Shown here piece after piece: positions 16,145-24,328 of a stretch of DNA of 34,542 nt. The number at the start of each line of letters is the position of its first letter. The first letter of the stretch is position 1. The stretch is from an uncultured Prevotellaceae bacterium (GTDB lineage Bacteria; Bacteroidota; Bacteroidia; Bacteroidales; Bacteroidaceae): positions 1 to 34,542 of the forward strand of contig CAMHIM010000009.1 in the NCBI GenBank assembly GCA_946185225.1, in the 5' to 3' direction. The position numbers were made by a program, and so were the translations under genes. The notes below the pieces were generated by a model that saw only the letters and a list, made by a program, of their open reading frames with translations, did no database searches and was not told where the DNA came from.

Positions 16145-17143
16145 TTATGAGTTAAGTTCTACAAATTTCTTGAAAGTGCGCAGAGCGCTGCCGCTATCAA
16201 TGCTTTCGCGGGCTTTGGCGATGCACTCGTCAACGGAGAGCTGTCCCTTTTCCAGTACTTGGATGCCGAAGGCTGCATTGGCCAGCACAATGTTTTTCTG
16301 GGCAGGCAGGGAACGGTTCTCCAGTACGGAATCGAAAATCTCCTTAGCTTCTACTTCCGTAGCACCCGCCACCAGTTCCTCTGGCAGGGCGCGCTGGAAG
16401 CCCAAGTCGCTGGGCGAGAATAGACGCTCGTATGTGTTAGTGGTAACCTTGAAGTCTCCTGTCAGCGAAATTTCGTCATAACCGTCAATGCTGTTCACTA
16501 TGCCATAGTCAATGCCCAGGCGCTGGTATACTTGATGATAGAGACGCATCTGGTCAAGGTTGGCTACTCCTAGTAACTGACAACTAGGCTGACTGGGATT
16601 AACCAGCGGGCCAAGCAGATTGAAGATGGTAGGGAAGGGTAGTGCTTTTCGGATGGGACCAACAAACTTCATGGCCTTTGCGAAGAGCTGGGCATGCAGG
16701 TAGACGATGCCGGCTTCCTCCATGCAGCGGTTCAACTGGTCAAGGTCGTCGGTGAATTTCACGCCATGCTGTGCAATGACATTCGACGCACCGCTAGTTG
16801 ACGTGGCGGCATAGTTGCCGTGTTTGGCTACCTTGTAGCCTGCTCCGGCAATGACGAAGCATGAAGTGGTGGAGATGTTGAACGTGTTCTTCCGATCACC
16901 GCCGGTGCCGACGACATCAATGTATCGGTCGCAATTGAGGGGGACAGGAACGCCCGTCTCGAGGATTCCGTCACGGAAACCGAGCAATTCGTCAACGGTG
17001 ACGCCGCGCATCTGAAGGCAGGTCAGCAGAGCGGTGATTTGTTCGGTGGGGTACTCGCTATGGGTAATACCTATCAGAACCTGTTTCATCTCCTCGCGGG
17101 AGAGTTCCTCATGATTGAGGAGTTTTGTCAGTATTTTTTTCAT
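16145..17143 (-). CDS. trpD: Anthranilate phosphoribosyltransferase
   Basis: A 332-residue enzyme that transfers the phosphoribosyl group from PRPP to anthranilate. The PRPP-binding motif GTGGD (79-83) is followed by KNTFNIST, both family signatures. The helical N-terminal anthranilate-binding domain is present. It is a stand-alone TrpD, not fused to TrpG as in E. coli. The gene lies 42 nt after trpG and 14 nt before trpC. Confidence 0.97.
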   Translation of the reverse strand: MKKILTKLLNHEELSREEMKQVLIGITHSEYPTEQITALLTCLQMRGVTVDELLGFRDGILETGVPVPLNCDRYIDVVGTGGDRKNTFNISTTSCFVIAGAGYKVAKHGNYAATSTSGASNVIAQHGVKFTDDLDQLNRCMEEAGIVYLHAQLFAKAMKFVGPIRKALPFPTIFNLLGPLVNPSQPSCQLLGVANLDQMRLYHQVYQRLGIDYGIVNSIDGYDEISLTGDFKVTTNTYERLFSPSDLGFQRALPEELVAGATEVEAKEIFDSVLENRSLPAQKNIVLANAAFGIQVLEKGQLSVDECIAKARESIDSGSALRTFKKFVELNS

Positions 17144-17185
17144 TGTTTTGTGGGGTTAATGGGATTAAGGTCTTATTGTTGTTTT

Positions 17186-17749
17186 TTAGAGAAATAGCCA
17201 ATTCTGTAGCATCTTCTTTCCGTCTGGCGTCAGAACGCTCTCCGGATGAAACTGTATGCCGCGTACATTATATTCTTTGTGTTTGAGAGCCATGATTTGT
17301 CCCTCGTCGCTCACGGCAGTTATTTCCAAACAGTCGGGAAGACCCTCCTTGCTGACAACCCATGAATGGTAGCGCCCCATCGTAATGCGTGGGGGAAGCC
17401 CGGAGAACAGGGCATCGTTTTCCAGCTGAGTTCCTGTGGTGGCTACTCCGTGGAACACGTCTGTAAGGTTTTCCAACTTTCCGCCAAACACTTCTCCGAT
17501 AGCCTGATGACCTAGGCATACTCCTAAAATGGGCTTACGGCCGGCATAGGTGCGGATAACATCCAGTAGCAGTCCAGCCTCAGAAGGAATGCCGGGACCC
17601 GGAGAGAGGATAATCTTGTTGTACGCTTTAAGATCTTCCAGCCGGAACTGGTCATTGCGAAGAACGGTCACCTCTGTACCCAACTCCTTGACTAAGTGAG
17701 CCAGATTGTAGGTGAATGAGTCGTAGTTGTCTATAATCACTATTTTCAT
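17186..17749 (-). CDS. trpG: Anthranilate synthase component II (glutamine amidotransferase)
   Basis: A 187-residue class I glutamine amidotransferase that supplies ammonia to TrpE. The catalytic triad is C78 in GVCLGHQ, with H168 and E170 in QFHPES. The start MKIVIIDNYDSFTYN at 17749 matches the family N-terminus. The open frame continues 22 codons upstream into trpE but that extension has no family resemblance. Bacteroidota often use such a protein also for p-aminobenzoate synthesis, but no pab gene is visible here. Confidence 0.96.
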   Translation of the reverse strand: MKIVIIDNYDSFTYNLAHLVKELGTEVTVLRNDQFRLEDLKAYNKIILSPGPGIPSEAGLLLDVIRTYAGRKPILGVCLGHQAIGEVFGGKLENLTDVFHGVATTGTQLENDALFSGLPPRITMGRYHSWVVSKEGLPDCLEITAVSDEGQIMALKHKEYNVRGIQFHPESVLTPDGKKMLQNWLFL

Positions 17750-17792
17750 ATCTCTTCTCGTGTTTCTTTGGTTTTGTTGACAGGGTAGCAGA

Positions 17793-19208
17793 TTACATTT
17801 CTGTCGTCTTCTCAATAGCGCGGCGCAGAGCCCCCAGCTTATTGTTCACTTCCTGCAACTCGTACTCCTCGTTGCTTTTAGCCACGATGCCGCCGCCAGC
17901 CTGAAACCATAACTCGCCGTTGCGCGATACAAAAGTTCGGATGGTGATGGCCTGGTTGAGACTGCCGTCCAGCCCGATGACACCGATGCATCCTCCATAA
18001 GCACCGCGGTTGTGTGGCTCATACTCACTGATGAGCTGCATGGCCCGTACCTTGGGAGCTCCGCTTAGAGTGCCGGCAGGAAACGTGTCGAAGAACGCCT
18101 TTACGGAATCTTTGTCTGCATCCAGTTCACCGCTGACGCGTGAAACGAGATGGATGACGTGCGAATAGTATTGGATGTCCTTGTAGTATTCCACCTTCAC
18201 GTTGTGACAGTTGCGGCTCAGATCGTTTCGGGCCAAGTCGACAAGCATCACATGCTCGGCATTCTCCTTGGGGTCGTTGCGCAGAAACTCTGCGCCGCGA
18301 CGGTCTGCCTCGGCGTCACCCGTTCGCTTGGTTGTACCGGCAATGGGGTCGATATATGCTTTGAATACAGCCGGTTCATTGTCTTTTGAACATTTGTCGA
18401 TGCGGCAATGGGTTTCTGGAGAGGAACCGAAGATACGGAATCCGCCGAAGTCGAAGTAAAACAGATACGGTGAAGGATTGATGGAACGTAAGGCTCTGTA
18501 CAACTTGAAGTCGTCGCCCTCGTAGCGTTGGATGAAACGGCGCGAGAGGACTATTTGGAATACGTCGCCACGTAGGCAGTGTTGTATGCCGCGGCGGATG
18601 TTCTTTTTGTGTTCCTCGTCGGTAAGTGTCGACATGACGTCGCCAATGGGACGGAAGTCGTAGGTCTGTATACTACCGCGGTTCATGGCCTTCATTACTT
18701 GCTCAATGTCAGAGGTTTCCCCCAGCGTGACAACTTTCAGTAGGTTGTTGTGGTGGTCAAAAACAATGACGGTCTGATAGAGAATGTATAAGACGTCAGG
18801 GGCATCGTTCTTTGCCTGGGTTTCGTCCTTCACGTCAATGGGCTCAAAATATCGGATAGCATTGAAAGAGGTATATCCGAACAAACCGCAGACATCGGAG
18901 CTTCCGTCCACGTGGATGCTGTCGATGAGCGTGTGGACGGCATCTGCACAGCCGTAGTCCTTCGTTATCTCACGGCATTCGGTAGTACCGTCCGGATAAC
19001 TGACGGTGGACGAACCATGACCTATTGCTACGCTGGCTATAGGCTTGATGCCGATGAACGATCGTGAATTGGCTGCATCATGATAATCGGCGCACTCCAT
19101 CAGTGCACTCTGGGGGTACAAATCTCTTAGTCGCATATAGACACCGACAGGCGTATACAGGTCTGCCAGTATCGTACGGCTTGTAGTTGTATAATTGAAT
19201 GTTTTCAT
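17793..19208 (-). CDS. trpE: Anthranilate synthase component I
   Basis: A 471-residue chorismate-utilising enzyme that makes anthranilate with ammonia from TrpG. Core motifs include FGSSPETHCR, HVMLVDLARNDLSRN, GAPKVRAMQLI and GAYGGCIGVIG. The N-terminal region that binds feedback tryptophan normally contains LLES. Here it reads ALMECADYH (35-43), with Cys39 at the Ser position, so feedback sensitivity may be altered (inference). It follows trpB by 27 nt and precedes trpG by 43 nt. Confidence 0.97.
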   Translation of the reverse strand: MKTFNYTTTSRTILADLYTPVGVYMRLRDLYPQSALMECADYHDAANSRSFIGIKPIASVAIGHGSSTVSYPDGTTECREITKDYGCADAVHTLIDSIHVDGSSDVCGLFGYTSFNAIRYFEPIDVKDETQAKNDAPDVLYILYQTVIVFDHHNNLLKVVTLGETSDIEQVMKAMNRGSIQTYDFRPIGDVMSTLTDEEHKKNIRRGIQHCLRGDVFQIVLSRRFIQRYEGDDFKLYRALRSINPSPYLFYFDFGGFRIFGSSPETHCRIDKCSKDNEPAVFKAYIDPIAGTTKRTGDAEADRRGAEFLRNDPKENAEHVMLVDLARNDLSRNCHNVKVEYYKDIQYYSHVIHLVSRVSGELDADKDSVKAFFDTFPAGTLSGAPKVRAMQLISEYEPHNRGAYGGCIGVIGLDGSLNQAITIRTFVSRNGELWFQAGGGIVAKSNEEYELQEVNNKLGALRRAIEKTTEM

Positions 19209-19235
19209 CTTTTTCTTATTTCTGCTTGAGTAAGT

Positions 19236-20429
19236 TTATCCATTCACCATGTCCTTGTTCTTGAGATATGTCTCAATGTCCTTGTCACCTCTTCCACTCA
19301 CAGTCAGGACTACCACATCGTCTTTCTTGAAAGAAAGTTTCTGTAGCGCAGCAATGGCATGCGCACTCTCAATGGCTGGAATAATTCCCTCCATGCGGGT
19401 TAGTTCATAGCCACCGCGAATGGCTTCGTCATCATTGATGCTCAGGACCTGTGTACGTCCCTGCTTTGCCATGTTGCAGTGCATGGGGCCTACGCCGGGA
19501 TAGTCGAGACCGGCAGAGATAGTAAATGCCTCCTCTATCTGACCGTCATCGTTCTGCATCACCAGCATCTTCGCCCCGTGCAGGATACCCACGGTGCCCC
19601 GATGAATCGTTGCTGCCGTATAATCGGTATCCCATCCGTGGCCTCCGGCCTCAGCAAGGACAATGCGGACACGTTCGTCGTCCATATAGTGGAAGATGGT
19701 CCCGGCCGCGTTGCTGCCTCCTCCGATACAGGCAATGAGGTAGTCGGGATAGTCACGGCCGATTTTCTCTTCCAACTGCCATTTTATTTCCTCGCTAATG
19801 ACGCTTTGCATTCTTGCCACAAGGTCGGGATATGGATGAGGCCCCATCGTTGAACCGACAATATAAAAAGTATCTGCGGGGTGACAACACCAGTCGCGGA
19901 TGGCCTCTGAACATGCATCGCTCAGTGTCATGTTGCCCGTTCGGACAGGATGTACTTCTGCGCCAAGCATCTTCATGCGTTCTACATTTGTATGTTGGCG
20001 TTCTACGTCCGTAGCGCCCATGAATACCTCACACTGCATACCCATCAAGGCGCATACCGTTGCCGTCGCAACGCCGTGCTGGCCTGCTCCCGTCTCTGCG
20101 ATGATGCGGGTCTTGCCCATCTTCTTCGCTAACAGAATCTGACCGATGGTGTTGTTGATTTTGTGGGCTCCGGTGTGGTTCAGGTCTTCACGCTTCAGGT
20201 AGAGCTGGCAGCCATAGCGCTCACTCATCCGTCTTGCATAATACAAGGGAGAAGGACGGCCTACGTAGTCTTTCAGTAGGGCGTAATACTCTGTCTTGAA
20301 TGCTTCACTCTCAATGATTGGCAGATAGGCTTCCTGCAGGTCTTTTACGCACTTGTACAGGATTTCTGGTACGTAGGCTCCACCGAATTCTCCATAGAAC
20401 CCTTTCTCGTCAACTTGATACTTTCCCAT
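19236..20429 (-). CDS. trpB: Tryptophan synthase beta subunit
   Basis: A 397-residue PLP enzyme that condenses indole with serine. PLP lysine K90 lies in NHTGAHKINN, and CIGGGSNA binds the cofactor phosphate. The sequence is of the TrpB1 type that pairs with TrpA. It is the first structural gene of the operon, the usual Bacteroidota arrangement but unlike the enterobacterial order. A leader of about 210 nt with an apparent attenuator precedes it. Confidence 0.97.
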   Translation of the reverse strand: MGKYQVDEKGFYGEFGGAYVPEILYKCVKDLQEAYLPIIESEAFKTEYYALLKDYVGRPSPLYYARRMSERYGCQLYLKREDLNHTGAHKINNTIGQILLAKKMGKTRIIAETGAGQHGVATATVCALMGMQCEVFMGATDVERQHTNVERMKMLGAEVHPVRTGNMTLSDACSEAIRDWCCHPADTFYIVGSTMGPHPYPDLVARMQSVISEEIKWQLEEKIGRDYPDYLIACIGGGSNAAGTIFHYMDDERVRIVLAEAGGHGWDTDYTAATIHRGTVGILHGAKMLVMQNDDGQIEEAFTISAGLDYPGVGPMHCNMAKQGRTQVLSINDDEAIRGGYELTRMEGIIPAIESAHAIAALQKLSFKKDDVVVLTVSGRGDKDIETYLKNKDMVNG

Positions 20430-20496
20430 ATGTTGTTGTGTTTTTGTGTTGTTTCTGTTTTAAGTTGCTGTTGTCTGCTATTGTACTATATGATAA

Positions 20497-20524
20497 GAGG
20501 CTCGTCGCAGTCGCGACGAGCCTC
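20497..20524 (-). terminator. trp attenuator terminator hairpin (segments 3:4)
   Basis: On the minus strand GAGGCTCGTCGC, loop GACT and GCGACGAGCCTC form a perfect 12-bp GC-rich stem 67 nt before the trpB ATG. It is followed by TTATCATATAGT, a weak U-tract for an intrinsic terminator. The plus strand has a better T-run (CGTTTT) after the same stem. The upper stem is shared with the alternative pairing described separately, which is the main reason to call it regulatory. Confidence 0.7.
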
Positions 20525-20571
20525 CGTTTTATCTCTCAGATGAACACATACGGCCCGGTGTCTCGCGACTG
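20508..20571 (-). promoter_or_regulatory. Predicted antiterminator pairing of the trp leader (segments 2:3)
   Basis: CAGTCGCGA (20563-20571), starting at the base after the leader-peptide stop, is perfectly complementary to TCGCGACTG (20508-20516) in the top of the terminator stem and loop. A second helix, GGGCC (20552-20556) with GGCTC (20518-20522, one G-U), extends it to about 14 bp. The same segment 2 can instead pair upstream: CTCG-A-GACT (20576-20584) with AGTC-G-CGAG (20562-20570), extended by GGTG in the Trp codons (20588-20591) with CACC (20557-20560). The two folds are mutually exclusive. Confidence 0.7.
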
Positions 20572-20622
20572 TTAAAGTCTCGAGCGCCACCACCATGCGA
20601 ATGTGTTCGTATTTTGTCTCAT
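20572..20622 (-). CDS. trpL: trp operon leader peptide with three consecutive Trp codons
   Basis: A 16-codon frame, MRQNTNTFAWWWRSRL then TAA, lies about 20 nt downstream of the predicted transcription start and 142 nt before the trpB ATG. Codons 10-12 (20587-20595) are TGG TGG TGG, very unlikely by chance in a 16-residue frame directly before a tryptophan operon. A weak purine-rich AAAGAA lies upstream of the ATG, as is common in Bacteroidota. The peptide would act as a sensor: a ribosome starved of charged Trp-tRNA stalls on the run, covers segment 1 and lets segment 2 pair with segment 3. A ribosome that reaches the stop covers segment 2 and lets the terminator form. The reading frame and pairings are seen directly; the mechanism is inferred from classical trp attenuation. 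Confidence 0.85.
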   Translation of the reverse strand: MRQNTNTFAWWWRSRL

Positions 20623-20647
20623 CTCAATGATTCTTTCAATTCGTTGG

Positions 20648-20679
20648 CAAAAGTACATCTTTTCTTTCATTCCGCCAAA
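20648..20679 (-). promoter_or_regulatory. trp operon promoter
   Basis: On the minus strand TTTG (20676-20679), a 20-nt spacer and TACTTTTG (20648-20655) match the Bacteroidota promoter consensus. Transcription should start near 20641, which places the leader peptide and attenuator entirely inside the transcript. The promoter starts 37 nt after the stop of the GH3 gene. Confidence 0.85.
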
Positions 20680-20715
20680 CTTTTCTCCCTTTTTTTATCA
20701 ATATACTTGAAAAAC

Positions 20716-22956
20716 TTATGGGATAGACGGAATACTGACGTCTGTTTTCTCACGTATGTCGGCACTACTGGCTCCGACCATCAGTGTGTAAGTTCCTGGC
20801 ACACAGCACCACTGATGAGATTGCTCGTCCCATGAGGATAGTTCCTGACGGGTAATGCTCATGTGAAGTGTCTGACGTTCTCCAGGCTGAAGCAGTCGTG
20901 TCTTAGAAAAAGCCTTCAGCTCCTTTACAGGCATGTCTTCTCGTTTGCTATTTGGGGAGGCAATATAAACTTGTACTGTTTCCTTGCCAGCCACCTTTCC
21001 GCTATTGCAGACGGTTATGCTCATGTCGATAGTCCCATTGTCAGATACCGTTACTGTCGGCTTGTTGTAACTGAAGGTCGTGTAACTTAATCCGAAACCA
21101 AAGGGGAAAAGGGGCTGTACCTTGTTCTTCTCAAATCCACGGTAACCTACGAAGATGCCTTCTTTGTAGTAGACCTGGCTGTGCGGTTGCCCTGTGACAT
21201 TGTTGGGTTGTGTGGCTGCAGCTTTGATGCCGGGATATGCCTCTGTGCCGAAACGTACATAAGGATAGTCTTCATAACGGCGTCCGAAGGTGACAGGAAG
21301 TTTGCCGCTGGGGCATGTCTTGCCCGTTAGGATGTTTGCCAATGCAGTTCCTGCTTCGCTACCCAGGTACCAGCAGTGTAGTAGTGCCTTAGCTTGCTGC
21401 AGCCAGGGCATTGCATAAGGATTGCCACCGAAGGTGACTACAATAAGCGGAGCATGACTTTTGGAGAGCTGTTCTATGAGATTGTCCTGGCCGAAGGGCA
21501 GATTATATGATTCGCGGTCACCATTCTCACAATCCTGTTTATGGTTCTTATTCAGACCTCCTATATATATAATAAGGTCCGCCTGACGGGCCTTTTCCAA
21601 AGCTTCTCTTCTAAGTTCCTCATTCTTAGGGGAGCTAACCTTGTCCACATGGTCGTACAGCGCACGTCCGGATTCGTATCCCTGAGCATACGATACAGTG
21701 ACCTTGTCACCAAAGGCTGCGCGGATGGCATCCAAAGGTGCATAATCAATGAGGGTCTTGAGCTCCGAGGAACCGCCGCCCTTTGTCAGAGAACGTGTGG
21801 CATTTTCGCCGACAACAAGGACGTGTCGGTAGTTCTGCGGGTTAAGTGGAAGAATGTTCTTGGAGTTCTTGAGCAGGACAATACCTTCTTCGCCAATTTG
21901 GCGACAGACGTCATAATGTGCTTCGGAGCACTGGTTGCCAATGACTTTCTGAGGATTCATTGCCGTACGGAAAATGGTACGTAATACACGAGAAGCCTTG
22001 TCGTCAAGTACAGACATGGGGATTTTACCTTCTTCAATGAGTTGTTCGAACTTATCGGCCAGATAGTAATCTTTGTATCCGAACTCGCTTTCTTTGGTTT
22101 TTCCGTCAGTATAGGTACCCATCTCGATGTCAAGCCCGCCAGTGGCAGCTTGCCATGTGTCTGTAGTCCCTCCCCAGTCGCTGATGAGTGCTCCGTCCCA
22201 TTGCCATTCTTTCTTCAGTATACCATTGAGCAGCACGTCATTCTGACAGCAATGAGTGTTCTGCCAATAATTGTAAGACCCCATGATGGTGTAGACGTGG
22301 GCTTGCTCGACAGCTTTTTGGAAGGGAGCAAGATAGATTTCCCGCATGGCTCGTTCTGACACGTTCACGTTGACGCCAAAACGGTCAGTTTCCTGATCGT
22401 TCAGTACAAAATGCTTCAAGCAACAGGCAATACCATTGGCTTGGGCCCCTTGTATGTATGGAACCGCTATCTCACCGGCAAGAAAGGGATCTTCGCCCAT
22501 ATATTCAAAAGCCCTTCCGTTCATTGGGGTTCGGGCGATGTTGACGCCAGGTCCTAGCATGATATCCTTACCACGGAAGGCAAATTCCTCACTTACAGCA
22601 TGCCCGTATGCCTTTGACAGGTCGCGGTTCCATGTTGACGCCAGACATGTCAGGGAAGGGAAGGCAACGATGTAGTCGTTTGTCCATCCTGCTGGATGCC
22701 ATGTGTTCCATTCAAGCTCTTCGCGAACACCATGAGGTCCGTCGTCCATGTTTAGCTGACGGATGCCCAGCCGAGGTACGCCGGCTGATGTGAATTTGCT
22801 CTGCGCATGAAGAATCTGGATTTTCTCATGGGTAGTCATGCGGCTGAGAGCATCTTTGACGCGCTCCTCAATGGGAGCTTTCGGGTCGAGGTAAACTTGT
22901 GCGCTGGAACTTGTCAAGGCAAGAATGGTTGCAGTGAGTAAGATACAGAGTCTCAT
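20716..22956 (-). CDS. Secreted glycoside hydrolase family 3 protein (beta-glucosidase-like)
   Basis: A 746-residue GH3 enzyme of BglX type, with a signal peptide (about 1-19, MRLCILLTATILALTSSSA). Domains are an N-terminal TIM barrel with nucleophile D260 in LISDWGG, KH at 181-182 and DDGPHG at 71-76, an alpha/beta sandwich, and a C-terminal fibronectin-like domain. Members hydrolyse beta-glucosides or beta-xylosides; specificity cannot be read here. The frame is open upstream to 23046 inside thrC, but the ATG at 22956 starts the signal peptide and has AAAGAA upstream. It follows thrC by 55 nt with no recognisable TAnnTTTG promoter between, so it may be read from the thr transcript. The trp promoter follows directly. 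Confidence 0.92.
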   Translation of the reverse strand: MRLCILLTATILALTSSSAQVYLDPKAPIEERVKDALSRMTTHEKIQILHAQSKFTSAGVPRLGIRQLNMDDGPHGVREELEWNTWHPAGWTNDYIVAFPSLTCLASTWNRDLSKAYGHAVSEEFAFRGKDIMLGPGVNIARTPMNGRAFEYMGEDPFLAGEIAVPYIQGAQANGIACCLKHFVLNDQETDRFGVNVNVSERAMREIYLAPFQKAVEQAHVYTIMGSYNYWQNTHCCQNDVLLNGILKKEWQWDGALISDWGGTTDTWQAATGGLDIEMGTYTDGKTKESEFGYKDYYLADKFEQLIEEGKIPMSVLDDKASRVLRTIFRTAMNPQKVIGNQCSEAHYDVCRQIGEEGIVLLKNSKNILPLNPQNYRHVLVVGENATRSLTKGGGSSELKTLIDYAPLDAIRAAFGDKVTVSYAQGYESGRALYDHVDKVSSPKNEELRREALEKARQADLIIYIGGLNKNHKQDCENGDRESYNLPFGQDNLIEQLSKSHAPLIVVTFGGNPYAMPWLQQAKALLHCWYLGSEAGTALANILTGKTCPSGKLPVTFGRRYEDYPYVRFGTEAYPGIKAAATQPNNVTGQPHSQVYYKEGIFVGYRGFEKNKVQPLFPFGFGLSYTTFSYNKPTVTVSDNGTIDMSITVCNSGKVAGKETVQVYIASPNSKREDMPVKELKAFSKTRLLQPGERQTLHMSITRQELSSWDEQSHQWCCVPGTYTLMVGASSADIREKTDVSIPSIP

Positions 22957-23011
22957 GATTGGTTCTTTCGAATAATGTTCAATGCTTGTGATAGTTCGTG
23001 TCTGAGGGGGA

Positions 23012-24328
23012 TTATCCTTGCGTGAGTAGATATTTCTTGAATTCAATAAAATCCTTACTCATGGGGACACTTTGCTTCTTTCCGCGCATAAAGGCAGCAA
23101 GACGCAGAGGTATTTCGACATCAGAACCAAGGATGTCGTCAACTTTCTCTTTGAACTTGGCGGGGTGTGCAGTTTCGCAGAACACACCGACCTCACCGGG
23201 TTTCAAATTATCAATGAGTGCTTGGTAGCCGCATGCTCCATGGGGGTCAAGTACATAACCCGTTTGTTCGTAGCACTGACGCATGGTGGCGCGAATCTGA
23301 TTGTCGGAATATGTGGCTCCGCTGATGAGTGCCGTGATGGCCTCGTGCGATTTCCCATATAAGTCGTATATGCGTGCGAAGTTCGATGGGTCGCCTACAT
23401 CCATTGCGTTGGCAAGTGTTTGTTTCGAGGGCTTGGGCTCGTATTTCCCTGTCTGCAGGTAATTGTAGAAAATATCATTGGCGTTGTTAGCTGCAATGAA
23501 TCTTTTCACGGGAAGACCCATTCTGTGGCCGAAGAGGGCGGCACAGATGTTTCCGAAATTGCCTGATGGAACACACATGACCAGTTGGTCAGCATGACCT
23601 TGCGCCTTCATCCGGGCATAGGCGTTGAAATAGTAGAAAGCCTGTGGTAGGAAACGAGCTACATTAATGCTGTTGGCGGATGTCAGACGCATGTGACGGT
23701 TGAGTTCCTCATCCATGAAGGCATTCTTTACAAGTGCCTGACAGTCATCGAACACACCGTCCACCTCAATGGCAGTGATATTCTTGCCCAGTGTGGTGAA
23801 CTGGCATTCTTGAATAGGCGATACCTTTCCCTTGGGGTAAAGAACGTAAACATGAATGCCGTCAACACCGAGGAAACCATTGGCAACGGCAGAACCCGTA
23901 TCGCCGCTCGTGGCTACCAGTACGTTCACAGTCCTGTTGTCGGATGTGGGGGTCCCACGACGAATGAAGTACTGAAGTAGGCGAGCCATGAAACGTGCCC
24001 CGACATCCTTAAATGCAAGAGTGGGCCCGTGGAACAGTTCTAGTGTGTATATCTGGTCTGTAACCTTCACAACAGGACAGTCGAAACATAGTGTGTCATA
24101 GACGATGTCCTTTAGTGCGTCAGCGTCAACATCCTCGCCGAAGAAAGTGTAGGCTACATTATAGGCAATTTCCTGAAACGGCATGTCGCCGATGTTTTCA
24201 AAAAACTCCTTCGGCAACTTCTTGATGCATTCAGGCATGTATAGTCCCCGGTCCTCTGCAAGACCTTTCACCACCGCTTTCTGCAGGTCGGCGAGCGGTG
24301 CTTTTCCGTTGGTACTGTAGTATTTCAT
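23012..24328 (-). CDS. thrC: Threonine synthase
   Basis: A 438-residue PLP enzyme that converts O-phosphohomoserine to threonine. The PLP lysine is K107 in HGPTLAFKDVG. The N-terminus MKYYSTNGKAPLADLQKAV is typical of the class that includes E. coli ThrC. The gene starts in an ATGA overlap with the ApgM-like gene, so translation is coupled. It needs phosphohomoserine, which supports a homoserine kinase role for the upstream protein. Confidence 0.96.
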   Translation of the reverse strand: MKYYSTNGKAPLADLQKAVVKGLAEDRGLYMPECIKKLPKEFFENIGDMPFQEIAYNVAYTFFGEDVDADALKDIVYDTLCFDCPVVKVTDQIYTLELFHGPTLAFKDVGARFMARLLQYFIRRGTPTSDNRTVNVLVATSGDTGSAVANGFLGVDGIHVYVLYPKGKVSPIQECQFTTLGKNITAIEVDGVFDDCQALVKNAFMDEELNRHMRLTSANSINVARFLPQAFYYFNAYARMKAQGHADQLVMCVPSGNFGNICAALFGHRMGLPVKRFIAANNANDIFYNYLQTGKYEPKPSKQTLANAMDVGDPSNFARIYDLYGKSHEAITALISGATYSDNQIRATMRQCYEQTGYVLDPHGACGYQALIDNLKPGEVGVFCETAHPAKFKEKVDDILGSDVEIPLRLAAFMRGKKQSVPMSKDFIEFKKYLLTQG

